Below, in pieces: positions 7,752-16,240 of a stretch of DNA of 55,543 nt. Position 1 is the stretch's first letter. Every line of letters starts with the position of its first letter. Under the pieces are notes generated by a model that ran no database searches, was not told where the DNA came from, and saw only the letters and a program-made list of their open reading frames with translations. Made by a program: the position numbers and the translations under genes. The stretch is taken from positions 1-55,543 of the forward strand of contig SICN01000006.1 in assembly GCA_009691405.1 (NCBI GenBank), read 5' to 3'. Source of the DNA: Candidatus Peribacteria bacterium. Its GTDB lineage: Bacteria; Patescibacteriota; Gracilibacteria; Peribacterales; Peribacteraceae.

Positions 7752-8456
7752 TTAATCTTTTACAACGGTGCCAACCTTTTTCCCCAATGCCGCATCGAGC
7801 AGTGCCCCTTTTTTCGCAAAATTAAAGACGACGATCGGAAGATTTTGTTCCCTACAAAGACTGAACGCGGATTGATCCATCACCTTCAGGTTTTGCTCGA
7901 TGACCTGCTGGAATGTGACGCTCTCGTACTTCTTCGCATTCTTGAATTTGTTCGGATCCTTGTCGTAGATTCCGTCGACGTTCGATGCCTTGAGGATGAC
8001 ATTGCACTCGAGCTCCAGTGCTCTGAGCGCCGCTGCCGAATCGGTCGTGAAGTAGGGATTGCCGGTTCCCCCCGCGCAAATCACAATGCGTTTCTTCTCG
8101 AGATGTCTCTCAGCTCTGCGCCTGAGGTACGGTTCTGCGAGCTGTGGCACATTGATCGCAGAGCATACGCGAGTGACCGCTCCAAGTTTTTCGATGGCCG
8201 ATTGCAAAGCGACGGCGTTCATGATCGTCGCAAGCATCCCCATCGCATCACTTGCTGTGCGCTCGATGCCGCTCTCCGTCGTGTCTCGATAGCGCCAAAT
8301 GTTCCCTGCGCCGATGACGATGATGATTTGGATCCCCTTCTCCCACACGCTGAAAATCTGCGAAGCGATCGCATGCAATTTCTCATAGTCAAACCCAAAA
8401 CCGTCGGCGAGCGCTTCGCCTGAGATTTTGAGAAGGACGCGCTTGTACGTAGTCAT
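7752..8456 (-). CDS. pyrH: UMP kinase
   Basis: A 234-residue amino-acid-kinase-fold enzyme that phosphorylates UMP to UDP in pyrimidine nucleotide synthesis. Visible motifs are the phosphate-binding start VLLKISGEALAD, IVIGAGNIWRY (a variant of the usual GGGNIFRG), AGGTGNPYFTTDSAAALRA, LKASNVDGIYDKDP, and the C-terminal KVGTVV. The length is typical (about 235-245). The second Gly of the GGGN loop is replaced by Ala, a mild oddity. The DUF4870-type gene ends 10 nt upstream and frr follows, giving a three-gene transcription unit. Confidence 0.95.
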   Translation of the reverse strand: MTTYKRVLLKISGEALADGFGFDYEKLHAIASQIFSVWEKGIQIIIVIGAGNIWRYRDTTESGIERTASDAMGMLATIMNAVALQSAIEKLGAVTRVCSAINVPQLAEPYLRRRAERHLEKKRIVICAGGTGNPYFTTDSAAALRALELECNVILKASNVDGIYDKDPNKFKNAKKYESVTFQQVIEQNLKVMDQSAFSLCREQNLPIVVFNFAKKGALLDAALGKKVGTVVKD

Positions 8457-8466
8457 AGGTTCGAGC

Positions 8467-8943
8467 CTAGGGTATCGGATTCGGTGTCTTCGTGTCCACT
8501 GCAGGCGGAGGTGTGCTGACCACTGTTACGGAACCTGTCTCCGGCTTTGCCTGTGGTTTCTTTGTCGAGGCGACGACTTTCTTGAGCCAATTCATGAGAA
8601 TGTGCAGCACGTCTGAGAGCGACATCTCCCCTCTCGACAACGGACCGACAAGTGGCACATCTCGCATCTGTCCATTGGCGGCATTGAGAAAACCGAGAAG
8701 CATTCCCGCAACGACGATGAACATAAGGTAAGAACCGATGCCGGGAATCAGGCTGACTGGGATACTGAGGAGAAACAGGATGATTCCCTGCTTGCTGTGG
8801 TACCGGATGAATGAGGAATCTTTCCTCGAAAAGTAAATGATGACGGACATGATCCATACGTAACTGAATGCCGCGACATCTTTATTGATGCGGATGTCCG
8901 CCTGCTCTGGAGTTTCGTTCGGTGGTGTTTGCGCTGTTTCCAT
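8467..8943 (-). CDS. DUF4870-type small membrane protein
   Basis: A 158-residue membrane protein of unknown function. I choose ATG 8943 (METAQTPPNETPEQ) over the longer track start because a TATCAT -10-like box ends exactly 6 nt upstream, as for many genes in this window. After a short hydrophilic N-terminus come two or three hydrophobic segments (VAAFSYVWIMSVIIYFS, GIILFLLSIPVSLIPGIGSYLMFIVVAGMLLGF) with the RYHSKQGI and LNAANGQ...PLVG features of DUF4870/Tic20-like proteins. A Pro/Thr/Lys-rich tail follows. It lies upstream of pyrH-frr and probably shares their promoter. Confidence 0.75.
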   Translation of the reverse strand: METAQTPPNETPEQADIRINKDVAAFSYVWIMSVIIYFSRKDSSFIRYHSKQGIILFLLSIPVSLIPGIGSYLMFIVVAGMLLGFLNAANGQMRDVPLVGPLSRGEMSLSDVLHILMNWLKKVVASTKKPQAKPETGSVTVVSTPPPAVDTKTPNPIP

Positions 8944-9022
8944 CCTTCTATGATAGCACACATCAGGATTATTTGCCATTTCCTCTTCATCATTCAATCA
9001 CAATAATTCATACTCTCTGTGA

Positions 9023-9099
9023 GCTCCCGTAGCTCAGTTGGATAGAGCAGCAGGTTTCTAACCTGTTGGTCGCAGGTTCAAGTCCTGCCGGGAGCACCA
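9023..9099 (+). tRNA. tRNA-Arg (anticodon TCT)
   Basis: A complete cloverleaf with acceptor stem GCTCCCG/CGGGAGC, D-arm GCTCAGTTGGATAGAGC, anticodon stem-loop CAGGTTTCTAACCTG giving anticodon TCT, T-loop GTTCAAGTC, discriminator A and encoded CCA. Confidence 0.97.
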
Positions 9100-9133
9100 C
9101 GTATAGACGCGAAGCGATATACGCGTCACGTGG
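9097..9133. terminator. Strong hairpin starting in the tRNA-Arg CCA
   Basis: CCACGT and GACGCG pair with CGCGTC and ACGTGG, giving 12 bp with a 3-nt bulge and a 10-nt loop. It lies between tRNA-Arg and the convergent giant surface-protein gene. It may terminate or insulate both. It has no clear U-run. Confidence 0.4.
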
Positions 9134-9144
9134 CGCAGCCGCTT

Positions 9145-12100
9145 TTACAAACGGAAGAACCGCCTTCGCACGAGCCCAATGCCTGCAGCAATCCCTGTGA
9201 TCAGGAAGATCGCAAGTCCGGGTCCCGTTTCGGTAATGGCAGGAGTCGGCACACGCTTGAAGTTGTACATGTCGGGATTTCCCGTCGTTCGCGGAATGCT
9301 CGGTATCACAGCAGCAGTAACCGGATAGGCGGCTCTGCGTTCGAATCTACATGTGAAGTCGCAGCCGTCGTTACTCAGTCCATTGCCATCGTCGCACTCT
9401 TCATTCACTTCCACGATGCGGTCTCCGCAGTAGGGAAGCACGCAGTTACTGAGACAGCGAGTCGTCGGGTAATTGCCGTTTTGTCCTCCGTTGTCACACT
9501 GTTCGCTGGCAGGATCAACAACTCTGTCTCCGCACTGCGGTAGCCTCACCCATCTGCAGAAGACATCGCAGTCGGTGCCCGTTCTACCGTTCGCGCTCCC
9601 GAGATCGCACTGCTCTCCGAGTGCGGCGTTGGTGACTCCATCGCCGCAGATTCCCCTCTCCAGTCTGCACTGGGCATTGCATCCATCGCTGTTTCTCACG
9701 TTTCCATCATCGCACTCTTCGCCAGAGTCGATGCGTCCGTTGCCACATGTCGGGACAACCAGGCGCTGACACGTCGTCGTGCAATTCTGACCGGTCTGAC
9801 CGTTCAATTGTCCGATATCACAGATCTCGCCTGCTTGTGCGATGCCATCTCCGCAGAATGCAACGAGAAGGATCGGTTGAGAAGAAGAAGACGATTGGCT
9901 CGATAGACTTGATGCAGAGCTTGAACGGGAGGATGAGAAAGCAATAAGGAACGCGCTGGAGCTTAGGGATGAGGAGAATGAACTGCTCGAACTCGAGCGA
10001 GAACTGCTGATGGATGATGAAGACGAGAACGAGCTTGAGACACTGGAGGAAGAACTCGACGAGGAACGACTCGAACTTGGGCTACTGGATGAAGATGATG
10101 ACGGAGAACTGGAACTGGACTGGGAACTGCTCGAGGAAGATGAAGGAGAACTTGAGCTTGAAACAGAACTGCTACTGGAAGATGAAGAAGATGACGAGGG
10201 CGAACTGGAACTCGAGACAGAACTACTACTTGAGGAAGAAGATGACGATGAGGAGGAACGAGAGCTGCTTGAGGAATTCCTGCAGCACACGTTCGTCGCG
10301 GAGCATACATCGATGCTGTTACTCGGTGAGCAAGCAAAGAAGTCGACGCACACGGATCCGCTTGGACATGATCTGGTGCTGCTGCTTGATGATTGCGAGC
10401 TTGAACTGCTTGAAGATGAAGACTGAGAACTGGAACTTGAGCTCGAGACTGAGCTGCTTGAGGAGGAAGATGATGAAGAGGAAGATTGCGAACTGGAGCT
10501 TGATTGAGAACTGCTCGAGGATGATGACGAAGAGGAATTTGAACTGCTGCTACTGGATGATCGTGAACTGCTTGAGGAAGAGGAGGATGAGCTCCGTGAT
10601 GAGGAACTTGAGCTACTGCTACTCGAAGAAGACGAACTCGACCTGGAGCTGCTTGATGAAGAACTGCTTCTAGACGAACTTGAACTGCTGGATGAGCCTC
10701 CGGTCGGGCAAGGAGCAGGGCACTGCAACGTGAGATCTTGGCATCTCCAACTACCATTCGGGCAGCAAATAAGTGAGAACGAGCACTGTGGTCTCGTCGC
10801 GTTGCTGCAGATGAGATTTTGAGAACTAGAACTTGAGCTGCTCGACGAAGAGGAGGAAGAGCCATTACTGCCACTGCTTGCAGTTGAGCTGCTGGAACCA
10901 TTACTTCCGCTCGAACACGTGCGGACAAACGGAGCGCAGATCAACTGCACCACCGCATCCATCGCATCGGGATCGGCAGGGAGAGTGGATCCGAATGAGT
11001 CGTACACCACACCGACTGCGACGGTGTTTGGAGGACAACTGAGTTTTTCGAGCGGTGTTCCGTGATGCGTGATGTCGTTTGGAACGCGAGTCTCCGATTC
11101 ACTTGCCGCAATCCCGGTATTCGAAATCGCATTGCAACCGATGCCGATGCCATCCGCGGCATCGATCCTCCCTGCATTGATGATGTCATTCCAGTAGATC
11201 GAAGCCACGGCATTCGGTGCGGTGCACGTCGGCTGCACGAGATCCGTCGGACGCCTTGGATTGCTGTCGATGTCACCGTTTGGGAAATACGAACCTTTGG
11301 GGCCGAGTGTGCCGTTCGGATTGAGTACGCTGCATGCGATCGTGAGACCGTCGGTGCTGTCATTCCCCGCTTCGATGCCGAGGTACGCAATGCTTGCGAG
11401 CTCGGAGCCAGAGGGACAGGTGAAACTCCCTCCCGCAGGTCTTGTCACCGTACTTCCATTCTCATTCGTTTGGCTGTCGATGGTTCTCGGTGTCGCAGTC
11501 GCTGCACCGAGAGTGAGGGTGCAGGAGGAAGTGGATGCCACTTGCCCTCTCAGTGATGATGAAATAGGAGAAGCAGGATCCCCTGTTATCACACGAATGA
11601 TCGCATCGACGACATCTTGAATCATGCCGCTGAGGAAATTCCAGATGTCGCCGATGATCGATGAATCATCACTTGCTCCATATCCAAGTAGGCTGCCGCC
11701 GAGCACCGGTTCCGTCGGACCTGCATTGGCAAGAGTGCCGTTGATATCCGGATCCCAGCACATCCACGTTCGATCCCCGCAGCAATACGCGAAGGAATTC
11801 CCTGTGCAAATCGGTTCGGGACCGGGGCAGTTCACAGACGAGGAAGAGCCATTACTGCCACTGCTTGCAGTTGAGCTGCTGGAACCATTACTTCCGCTCG
11901 ATCCTGTACTCCTGGCTGAACTTACACTCGCGCTTGAATTCGCTGATGAATTGGTCGGACATGACATCGGACAACTCAGGTCCGGATTCCAGCAACTCCA
12001 ACCGCTGCCCGGGCAGCAAAGCGGTTGCGATCCGCTGCCGCAAACGGGAGGATTGCCTGAGCATGCATGAGGATTCGACGACGAGGAAGAAGATGAGGAT

Positions 12101-13503
12101 GAGGAAGAACTCGAGGAAGGCGTGTTGGGGCATGCGCAAGGAAAGAAAGCAGCCGTTGCATTGATATGAGAAATACAACCACCGTCAGTGGCCGTCACCG
12201 TGACAGTGTGCGCTCCTGCGGGAGTCGGAATGTAGCCCGGTGCAATCGGCTGTTTGCAGCCACCTCCCTGCCAAGAATATGCGCCCGCGCCCGAGACAGA
12301 GACATTGATATTGTCATCGACCGTTCCGTTTACATGAATGCATCCGGCAACAGGTGCTGTAAACGTTACGCTTCGCGTGTAACTTCCTCCGATCGGATAC
12401 TGCGAGCAATTGTTCGTTCCCGGGAAATTGCATCCATTCGTGCAATTCGGATGAAGACAAAGAATCGGCCCCCATGTGGTGCTCCAGAGCGATGTCGTGC
12501 AGGAGAGTGCAGAAGAATAGCTGCTGCTCGACGATGAGCTCGAAGAAGATGAAGACGACGAAGAGACGACCGTTCCCTGCAAGCAAAACCATGTGCCATT
12601 GGGACAGCAGTATGGTGAACTTCTGGACGGGCATGACGGTCTCGAACCGAGACAAGCGAGTGATGACGAGGAGCTGGAACTGGAGCTTGAGCTCTTGGAG
12701 GAAGACGAACCGTTCGGAACTCCGCAGCACACTTGTTCCAATCCGCACTCATCTCCGGTGTAGAGCGAAGGACAAATGTAGAAACTGATGCACTGTGTGC
12801 CGGATGGACAGGAAGCGTAACTTCTTGAGGAGGAAGATGAAGAGGAAGAAGATGAACTCTTGGAAGAAGAACTCGAACTTGAACTTGATTTGGAACTGCT
12901 CGATGCAGTTGAGCCGGCTGAGCCTGCAGATCCTGTCGAACCTGTGCTACCGCTCGATCCGACACTTCCAATACTGCCTGTGGAACCTGTTGAACCCGTA
13001 CTTCCGGTACTGCCTGCAGAGCCTGCGCTTCCAACCGATCCTGTGCTCCCCGTTGAGCCCGTGCTGCCTGCCGATGCCGTACAGGTGCTTGTTGCATCCA
13101 GCATCGGATCACGGGGAAGTGGACCGCTGCCATCCGGCACACAACCCCACTGACAGGGACCGACAACGAAGCCGGAACAGAGTGGCAAATTGCCGGGGAC
13201 GTTACTTGCTCCGCAGAGCGTCGAAGCATTCGGAGTGGGACCGCAAGAACCGAGGCATGGATTGCACGCACTTCCGGTACTGCCGAGGTAACCGACAGTC
13301 GGTGTGCATATTCCCGACGGACAATTTGAAGGAATGGACCAGCCCATCGAAGAAAACCCCCCGCACCAGCCATCTACGCACACATTGATTGCACCTCGAA
13401 GCGACAAATCTTTAAAGATATTCGTTTGCACAATCACGATGCTCATCACAATTCCCAAAGCTATGCCAATACCGAGCCTTGAAAGAGACAAGTTGAAGCG
13501 CAT
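9145..13503 (-). CDS. Giant Ser- and Cys-rich cell-surface protein with LPXTG-like C-terminal anchor
   Basis: A 1452-residue secreted, wall- or membrane-anchored protein. Order: a signal-anchor (residues ~9-27) followed by the LRG motif at 35-37; a Cys-rich head; a G-S-T/A/V repeat at 145-199; then Cys modules separated by long poly-Ser tracts. Four modules share a CC-x(2-4)-G-x-W-x-C core (for example YCCPNGTWFC, ICCPNGSWRC). Two share the pattern CPSG[TS]xC...VCC. A central region of about 200 residues has repeated CPxG...DGL...C elements. Five tandem DUF4215-type repeats (CGNGRIDSGEECDDGN, CGDRIVEVNEECDDGN and others) precede the end. The tail is TETGPG, a 16-residue hydrophobic helix and RRRFFRL, as in sortase-processed proteins. 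A promoter (TTGTAG, 17 nt, CATAAT) lies just upstream. Its role is probably adhesion or a surface stalk (inference). The Ser residues are candidate O-glycosylation sites for the PMT enzyme encoded nearby. Confidence 0.9.
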   Translation of the reverse strand: MRFNLSLSRLGIGIALGIVMSIVIVQTNIFKDLSLRGAINVCVDGWCGGFSSMGWSIPSNCPSGICTPTVGYLGSTGSACNPCLGSCGPTPNASTLCGASNVPGNLPLCSGFVVGPCQWGCVPDGSGPLPRDPMLDATSTCTASAGSTGSTGSTGSVGSAGSAGSTGSTGSTGSTGSIGSVGSSGSTGSTGSAGSAGSTASSSSKSSSSSSSSSKSSSSSSSSSSSRSYASCPSGTQCISFYICPSLYTGDECGLEQVCCGVPNGSSSSKSSSSSSSSSSSLACLGSRPSCPSRSSPYCCPNGTWFCLQGTVVSSSSSSSSSSSSSSSYSSALSCTTSLWSTTWGPILCLHPNCTNGCNFPGTNNCSQYPIGGSYTRSVTFTAPVAGCIHVNGTVDDNINVSVSGAGAYSWQGGGCKQPIAPGYIPTPAGAHTVTVTATDGGCISHINATAAFFPCACPNTPSSSSSSSSSSSSSSNPHACSGNPPVCGSGSQPLCCPGSGWSCWNPDLSCPMSCPTNSSANSSASVSSARSTGSSGSNGSSSSTASSGSNGSSSSVNCPGPEPICTGNSFAYCCGDRTWMCWDPDINGTLANAGPTEPVLGGSLLGYGASDDSSIIGDIWNFLSGMIQDVVDAIIRVITGDPASPISSSLRGQVASTSSCTLTLGAATATPRTIDSQTNENGSTVTRPAGGSFTCPSGSELASIAYLGIEAGNDSTDGLTIACSVLNPNGTLGPKGSYFPNGDIDSNPRRPTDLVQPTCTAPNAVASIYWNDIINAGRIDAADGIGIGCNAISNTGIAASESETRVPNDITHHGTPLEKLSCPPNTVAVGVVYDSFGSTLPADPDAMDAVVQLICAPFVRTCSSGSNGSSSSTASSGSNGSSSSSSSSSSSSSQNLICSNATRPQCSFSLICCPNGSWRCQDLTLQCPAPCPTGGSSSSSSSSRSSSSSSSSRSSSSSSSSSSSSSSSRSSSSSSSSSSRSSSSSSSNSSSSSSSSSSQSSSSSQSSSSSSSSSSSSVSSSSSSSQSSSSSSSSSQSSSSSTRSCPSGSVCVDFFACSPSNSIDVCSATNVCCRNSSSSSRSSSSSSSSSSSSSVSSSSSPSSSSSSSSSSSVSSSSSPSSSSSSSQSSSSSPSSSSSSSPSSSRSSSSSSSSVSSSFSSSSSISSSRSSSSSSFSSSLSSSAFLIAFSSSRSSSASSLSSQSSSSSQPILLVAFCGDGIAQAGEICDIGQLNGQTGQNCTTTCQRLVVPTCGNGRIDSGEECDDGNVRNSDGCNAQCRLERGICGDGVTNAALGEQCDLGSANGRTGTDCDVFCRWVRLPQCGDRVVDPASEQCDNGGQNGNYPTTRCLSNCVLPYCGDRIVEVNEECDDGNGLSNDGCDFTCRFERRAAYPVTAAVIPSIPRTTGNPDMYNFKRVPTPAITETGPGLAIFLITGIAAGIGLVRRRFFRL
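9330..9865 (-). repeat. Five tandem DUF4215-type Cys-rich repeats (protein level)
   Basis: Encodes five consecutive units of the form CGDGxxxxGExCDxGxxN...C...C, here CGDGIAQAGEICDIG, CGNGRIDSGEECDDG, CGDGVTNAALGEQCDLG, CGDRVVDPASEQCDN and CGDRIVEVNEECDDG. Such disulphide-bonded repeats form rigid extracellular stalks in many bacteria. Confidence 0.85.
9880..10265 (-). repeat. Poly-Ser tract, membrane-proximal
   Basis: About 125 codons, nearly all Ser with scattered Pro, Val, Arg, Gln and Phe. All six Ser codons are mixed, so this is protein-level low complexity and not a simple DNA microsatellite. Confidence 0.9.
10376..10696 (-). repeat. Poly-Ser tract, central
   Basis: About 105 codons of Ser broken by single Arg, Gln, Asn or Val residues, linking two Cys modules of the giant surface protein. 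Codons are mixed (TCC, TCA, TCT, TCG, AGC, AGT). Confidence 0.9.
10853..10914. repeat. 62-bp direct repeat, copy 1
   Basis: Identical over 62 bp to 11840-11901. It encodes the Ser/Gly/Asn linker around SGSNGSSSSTASSGSNG. The identity at DNA level, in a gene that otherwise mixes Ser codons, indicates a recent internal duplication or gene conversion. Confidence 0.85.
11840..11901. repeat. 62-bp direct repeat, copy 2
   Basis: Second copy of the repeat at 10853-10914, inside the same gene and frame, about 1 kb away. Confidence 0.85.
12907..13071 (-). repeat. Gly-Ser-X tripeptide repeat
   Basis: About 18 tandem G-S-(T/A/V/I/S) triplets, residues 145-199 of the giant surface protein, followed directly by poly-Ser. 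The period of three resembles collagen in spacing, but Pro is absent, so a flexible linker is more likely than a triple helix. Confidence 0.85.
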
Positions 13504-13629
13504 GAAGGGGCAGCTTGAATTATGGCTTACTCAAGCAGCGTCTACAAGCTTGCACTTTCGCTCAGTCCTTTACTTTTTTGACTCTTAGGATCTGCATATT
13601 TTCGCGCTGAAAATGATCAGATTTCCGTG

Positions 13630-13989
13630 TCAATCACACACGTATTGTCCGAGGACATTCGGACAAATCCATTTTCCTTTGCAGCAGCGTTCCTGACCTG
13701 CGATGCACTGCCCGGGGAACGGATTGATCGTTTTCCCGCAGTCATTCGTCGGGTCGGGATTGACGACGACCGAACTGCTTGGAGACAGCCCGATGCCGAA
13801 AAAATTCTTCAGAAGCTCCGTGATCGAAATCGAAGGCTCGGATGACTGGGAGGATGTCACCATTCCGCGAAGTGCTGAGGAATCTATTTGCCTGTTCCGG
13901 ATGCTGATCAAAAGTACTGCCATCGCCAACATCACGACCAGGACGGTGAAAGCCAGATGCCCACTGTTGAAAATGAAATGACGCTTCAT
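13630..13989 (-). CDS. Small secreted Cys-rich protein of the TM-LRG type
   Basis: A 119-residue protein of unknown function. A membrane segment (HLAFTVLVVMLAMAVLLISI) is followed after about a dozen residues by ALRG, the same layout as in its two large neighbours. A short Ser-rich and helical stretch follows, then one Cys module, CIAGQERCCKGKWICP, which has the CC-x-x-G-x-W-x-C core repeated four times in the giant protein at 9145-13503. It could be a free single-module partner of that protein. It lies 12 nt downstream of the 724-residue Cys-rich gene, so the two are probably co-transcribed; 126 nt then separate it from the giant gene, which has its own promoter. Confidence 0.8.
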   Translation of the reverse strand: MKRHFIFNSGHLAFTVLVVMLAMAVLLISIRNRQIDSSALRGMVTSSQSSEPSISITELLKNFFGIGLSPSSSVVVNPDPTNDCGKTINPFPGQCIAGQERCCKGKWICPNVLGQYVCD

Positions 13990-14001
13990 AAAGAGAAGTA
14001 A

Positions 14002-16176
14002 TCAGAAGCCGAAGAACCTGCGAAACATCTCAACGAACGCAGCCATTGCAGAAGTTTCTGCTGTGATGACCGAAGGTGTGGGAGGTGGGGAAACAAATGC
14101 TAACGTGATGTCGGGTAGCGTGAAGGTAGGCATGACGAGAACGAGAGCAGCTGGAACAGGAGGACCACCAAAGGGAGGATCGCAGAGAGGAGCATAGGAC
14201 GGATGCTGGCAAAGCCACTGCAAGTCGGCAGGCGGATGTATTGTACAGTGAGGTTTAGGATAGGAAGTCAGGCAGTAATAGTACTCTTCTGTCGTTGTTC
14301 CATCTTCTGCATCGTCGGTGTCTCCATTCAACGGCGCACTGTTATCGCAGTCGATTGTTCGACCGGACGGAACAGCCGTACACACAGCTCCGCCACACGT
14401 GTTGTCCTTGCACTTTGTCCTCATATCGTTGAGAAGTGCTTGCTGTGCCGCACAGGATTCAACTGGAGTAAAAGCAACAGGGATGGGAGCGGGAGGAGCG
14501 GGGATAGGCGGTGCATAGCCCGGGTAGCCGGTAGCAACAGTGCATTGGATTGCTCCGCAATTGGAGCTGCAACCGAATCTCGAGATGCATCCTCCTGTAT
14601 GCGGCGCGACACAATCCGCATTTGTGGTGCACACGAATCCATCTGCACATCGTTTGCCGATATCGCAATTTTCGATTCCGTCCATTACTCCGTTACCGCA
14701 ATCAGGCAGATGACAAGATGCATTGCATCCATCCGAATTGATGGAGTTTCCATCATCGCATTGCTCATTGCCGTGTGAAGGCGGCGGCGGATGACCCGCG
14801 GGAAGCGCGAATGGACCGGCAGGTGGAGCGTTGTCAATCACGCCGTCTTGGCACTTTGCCCATTTGCAGTTTATTCGACAGAGGGAATTCGGATTGTTGT
14901 TGTTCGACGAGCCGCTGCCCAGGTCGCACTCTTCTCCTGTGTCCACGATTGCGTCGCCACAGATCGGCAACTTGCAATCCGGTCTGCAAGCATCAGGATT
15001 GTTTGAGTTCGACGATCCATCATCACATTGCTCAGACGGTCGAGATGACGGTGAGGGTGGAGGTGCAGTATCGGTGATACCGTCGCCGCACTTTGCCCAC
15101 TGACAACTTGTGCGACAGGCACGGTTGGGAATGTCTGCGTTATTTGCCAAACCGTTGTCGCATTGTTCGGCCGGTGCTGGAGAAGTTTGGACGATGCTGT
15201 CGCCGCAGCTCACTGCTCCGCAAGGTGCTATTCCGTTGCAATCAATATCGGCGCAGTTTGCAAGCCCGTCTCCGTCGTCATCCTTCGGAGTTGTATCGTC
15301 GTTCAAGTTATTGCAGTTTGTTTCGAACGTATGACAGATGCCTCCGCTGACATTGACGCATACGCTGTCCATTCCAGCACTCGAAGCTGCACACTGGAGC
15401 GTACTGCCAAGGCACCCTGTCACATCTGCACAATCGGCATTGCCGTCGCCATCATTATCGTCACCGTCACTGCAATTTGTTTCCGGAACGCAAAAGGGAT
15501 CCGTGCTGATCGGACATGTCATTCCAAGATAATGATTGGTTGGTGCAGTTGCACATGTTGCAGGATCCGTAATCGTGCACGTACCGCTATTGCAGCATGC
15601 TCCTCCCGATGGAACGCAATTCGGATCACTTGATGCCGCGGCTGTGCACGTCGTAGAGACATGGAAAGTAGCAGGAGCGCCACCGCAAGCAGCAGAAGTC
15701 ACGCCATCGGTGCAATTATTGTTGCAGCAAGCACCTGTCGGAGCAGGATTGCAGAAGCCGATGCTGGATTGTGCTGCGGTACAATCAGCAATTCCCGGGA
15801 AAGCCGTTCCTCCCGGTGCACTAAATGCTGTCGGACAGTTTGTCTGGAGTGCCATCGTGCATCCGGAGATCCCAGCTATATCACAGCATGGAACTGGTAG
15901 TGGTGGTGGAGATGCAGCCGAGCCCGTTGATCCTACGATTGAGGATGGTACTGTGCACGATCCACAATCTGCAGCACAACTAAGGCAAGTTTCGTTTATA
16001 TCGCACGTTCCGTCATTATTGCAAAATGGAATGCACTCCGGATTCGATGGCGGACAAAGTGTACCTCTCAGCAATCGACCATCTTGGAAAAGCGATTCTT
16101 TTGCTGTCATTGCGATGACAGAAAGCAGTACAATCAGTGTGAAGCCGATGACGCGAATCCTGGAGGAGGAGATCAC
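14002..16176 (-). CDS. Secreted Cys-rich multidomain protein with DUF4215 and DGDDNDGDG motifs
   Basis: A 724-residue surface or secreted protein. The start is GTG 16176, supported by a TATGAT box ending 6 nt upstream; no in-frame ATG exists before an upstream stop. The order is signal-anchor (VIGFTLIVLLSVIAM), then LLRG near residue 37. Next comes CNNDGTCDINETCLSCAADC, followed by three GACC-type modules (PTGACCNNNCTDG, GGACCNSGTCT), then two Asp-rich, probably Ca-binding motifs (DGDDNDGDGNADC, KDDDGDGLANC). Five or six DUF4215-like repeats (CGDSIVQTSPAPAEQCDNG, CGDAIVDTGEECDLG, CGNGVMDGIENCDIG) and a Pro-rich C-terminus follow. There is no LPXTG-like tail; the last residues are amphipathic. 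It is anchored, if at all, by the N-terminal helix. Function unknown. Confidence 0.88.
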   Translation of the reverse strand: MISSSRIRVIGFTLIVLLSVIAMTAKESLFQDGRLLRGTLCPPSNPECIPFCNNDGTCDINETCLSCAADCGSCTVPSSIVGSTGSAASPPPLPVPCCDIAGISGCTMALQTNCPTAFSAPGGTAFPGIADCTAAQSSIGFCNPAPTGACCNNNCTDGVTSAACGGAPATFHVSTTCTAAASSDPNCVPSGGACCNSGTCTITDPATCATAPTNHYLGMTCPISTDPFCVPETNCSDGDDNDGDGNADCADVTGCLGSTLQCAASSAGMDSVCVNVSGGICHTFETNCNNLNDDTTPKDDDGDGLANCADIDCNGIAPCGAVSCGDSIVQTSPAPAEQCDNGLANNADIPNRACRTSCQWAKCGDGITDTAPPPSPSSRPSEQCDDGSSNSNNPDACRPDCKLPICGDAIVDTGEECDLGSGSSNNNNPNSLCRINCKWAKCQDGVIDNAPPAGPFALPAGHPPPPSHGNEQCDDGNSINSDGCNASCHLPDCGNGVMDGIENCDIGKRCADGFVCTTNADCVAPHTGGCISRFGCSSNCGAIQCTVATGYPGYAPPIPAPPAPIPVAFTPVESCAAQQALLNDMRTKCKDNTCGGAVCTAVPSGRTIDCDNSAPLNGDTDDAEDGTTTEEYYYCLTSYPKPHCTIHPPADLQWLCQHPSYAPLCDPPFGGPPVPAALVLVMPTFTLPDITLAFVSPPPTPSVITAETSAMAAFVEMFRRFFGF

Positions 16177-16182
16177 AGCATG

Positions 16183-16233
16183 ATCATACTATCACAACTG
16201 TTGCTTTGGAATTCCAATCTTTTGTTTTACACT
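16183..16233. promoter_or_regulatory. Divergent promoter pair with central palindrome
   Basis: Plus strand: TTGGAA (16206-16211), 16-nt spacer, TACACT (16228-16233), ending 7 nt before the PMT ATG. Minus strand: TATGAT (16183-16188), ending 6 nt before the GTG of the Cys-rich gene. The 12-bp palindrome TTGGAATTCCAA (16206-16217) sits in the middle and could bind a dimeric regulator (inference). Confidence 0.55.
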
Positions 16234-16240
16234 GAAAGCG

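Noticed and set aside
10010-10426. Plus-strand ORF of 138 codons, extremely rich in Glu, Asp and Leu
   Set aside because: It is the exact antisense of the poly-Ser tracts of the giant surface protein; mixed Ser codons read backwards give Glu/Leu/Arg. No promoter or start context.
9963-10928. Minus-strand ORF of 321 codons rich in Ala, Val, His and Pro
   Set aside because: Overlapping frame shadow of the same low-complexity gene; composition is explained by frame-shifted Ser codons.
12836-13072. CRISPR-like array in the Gly-Ser-X repeat region
   Set aside because: Repeats have a 9-bp-scale period within an open reading frame, with no spacers and no cas genes.
15536-16183. Plus-strand ORF of 215 codons opposite the 724-residue gene
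   Set aside because: Antisense shadow; the minus-strand frame has the signal-anchor, Cys modules and a promoter.
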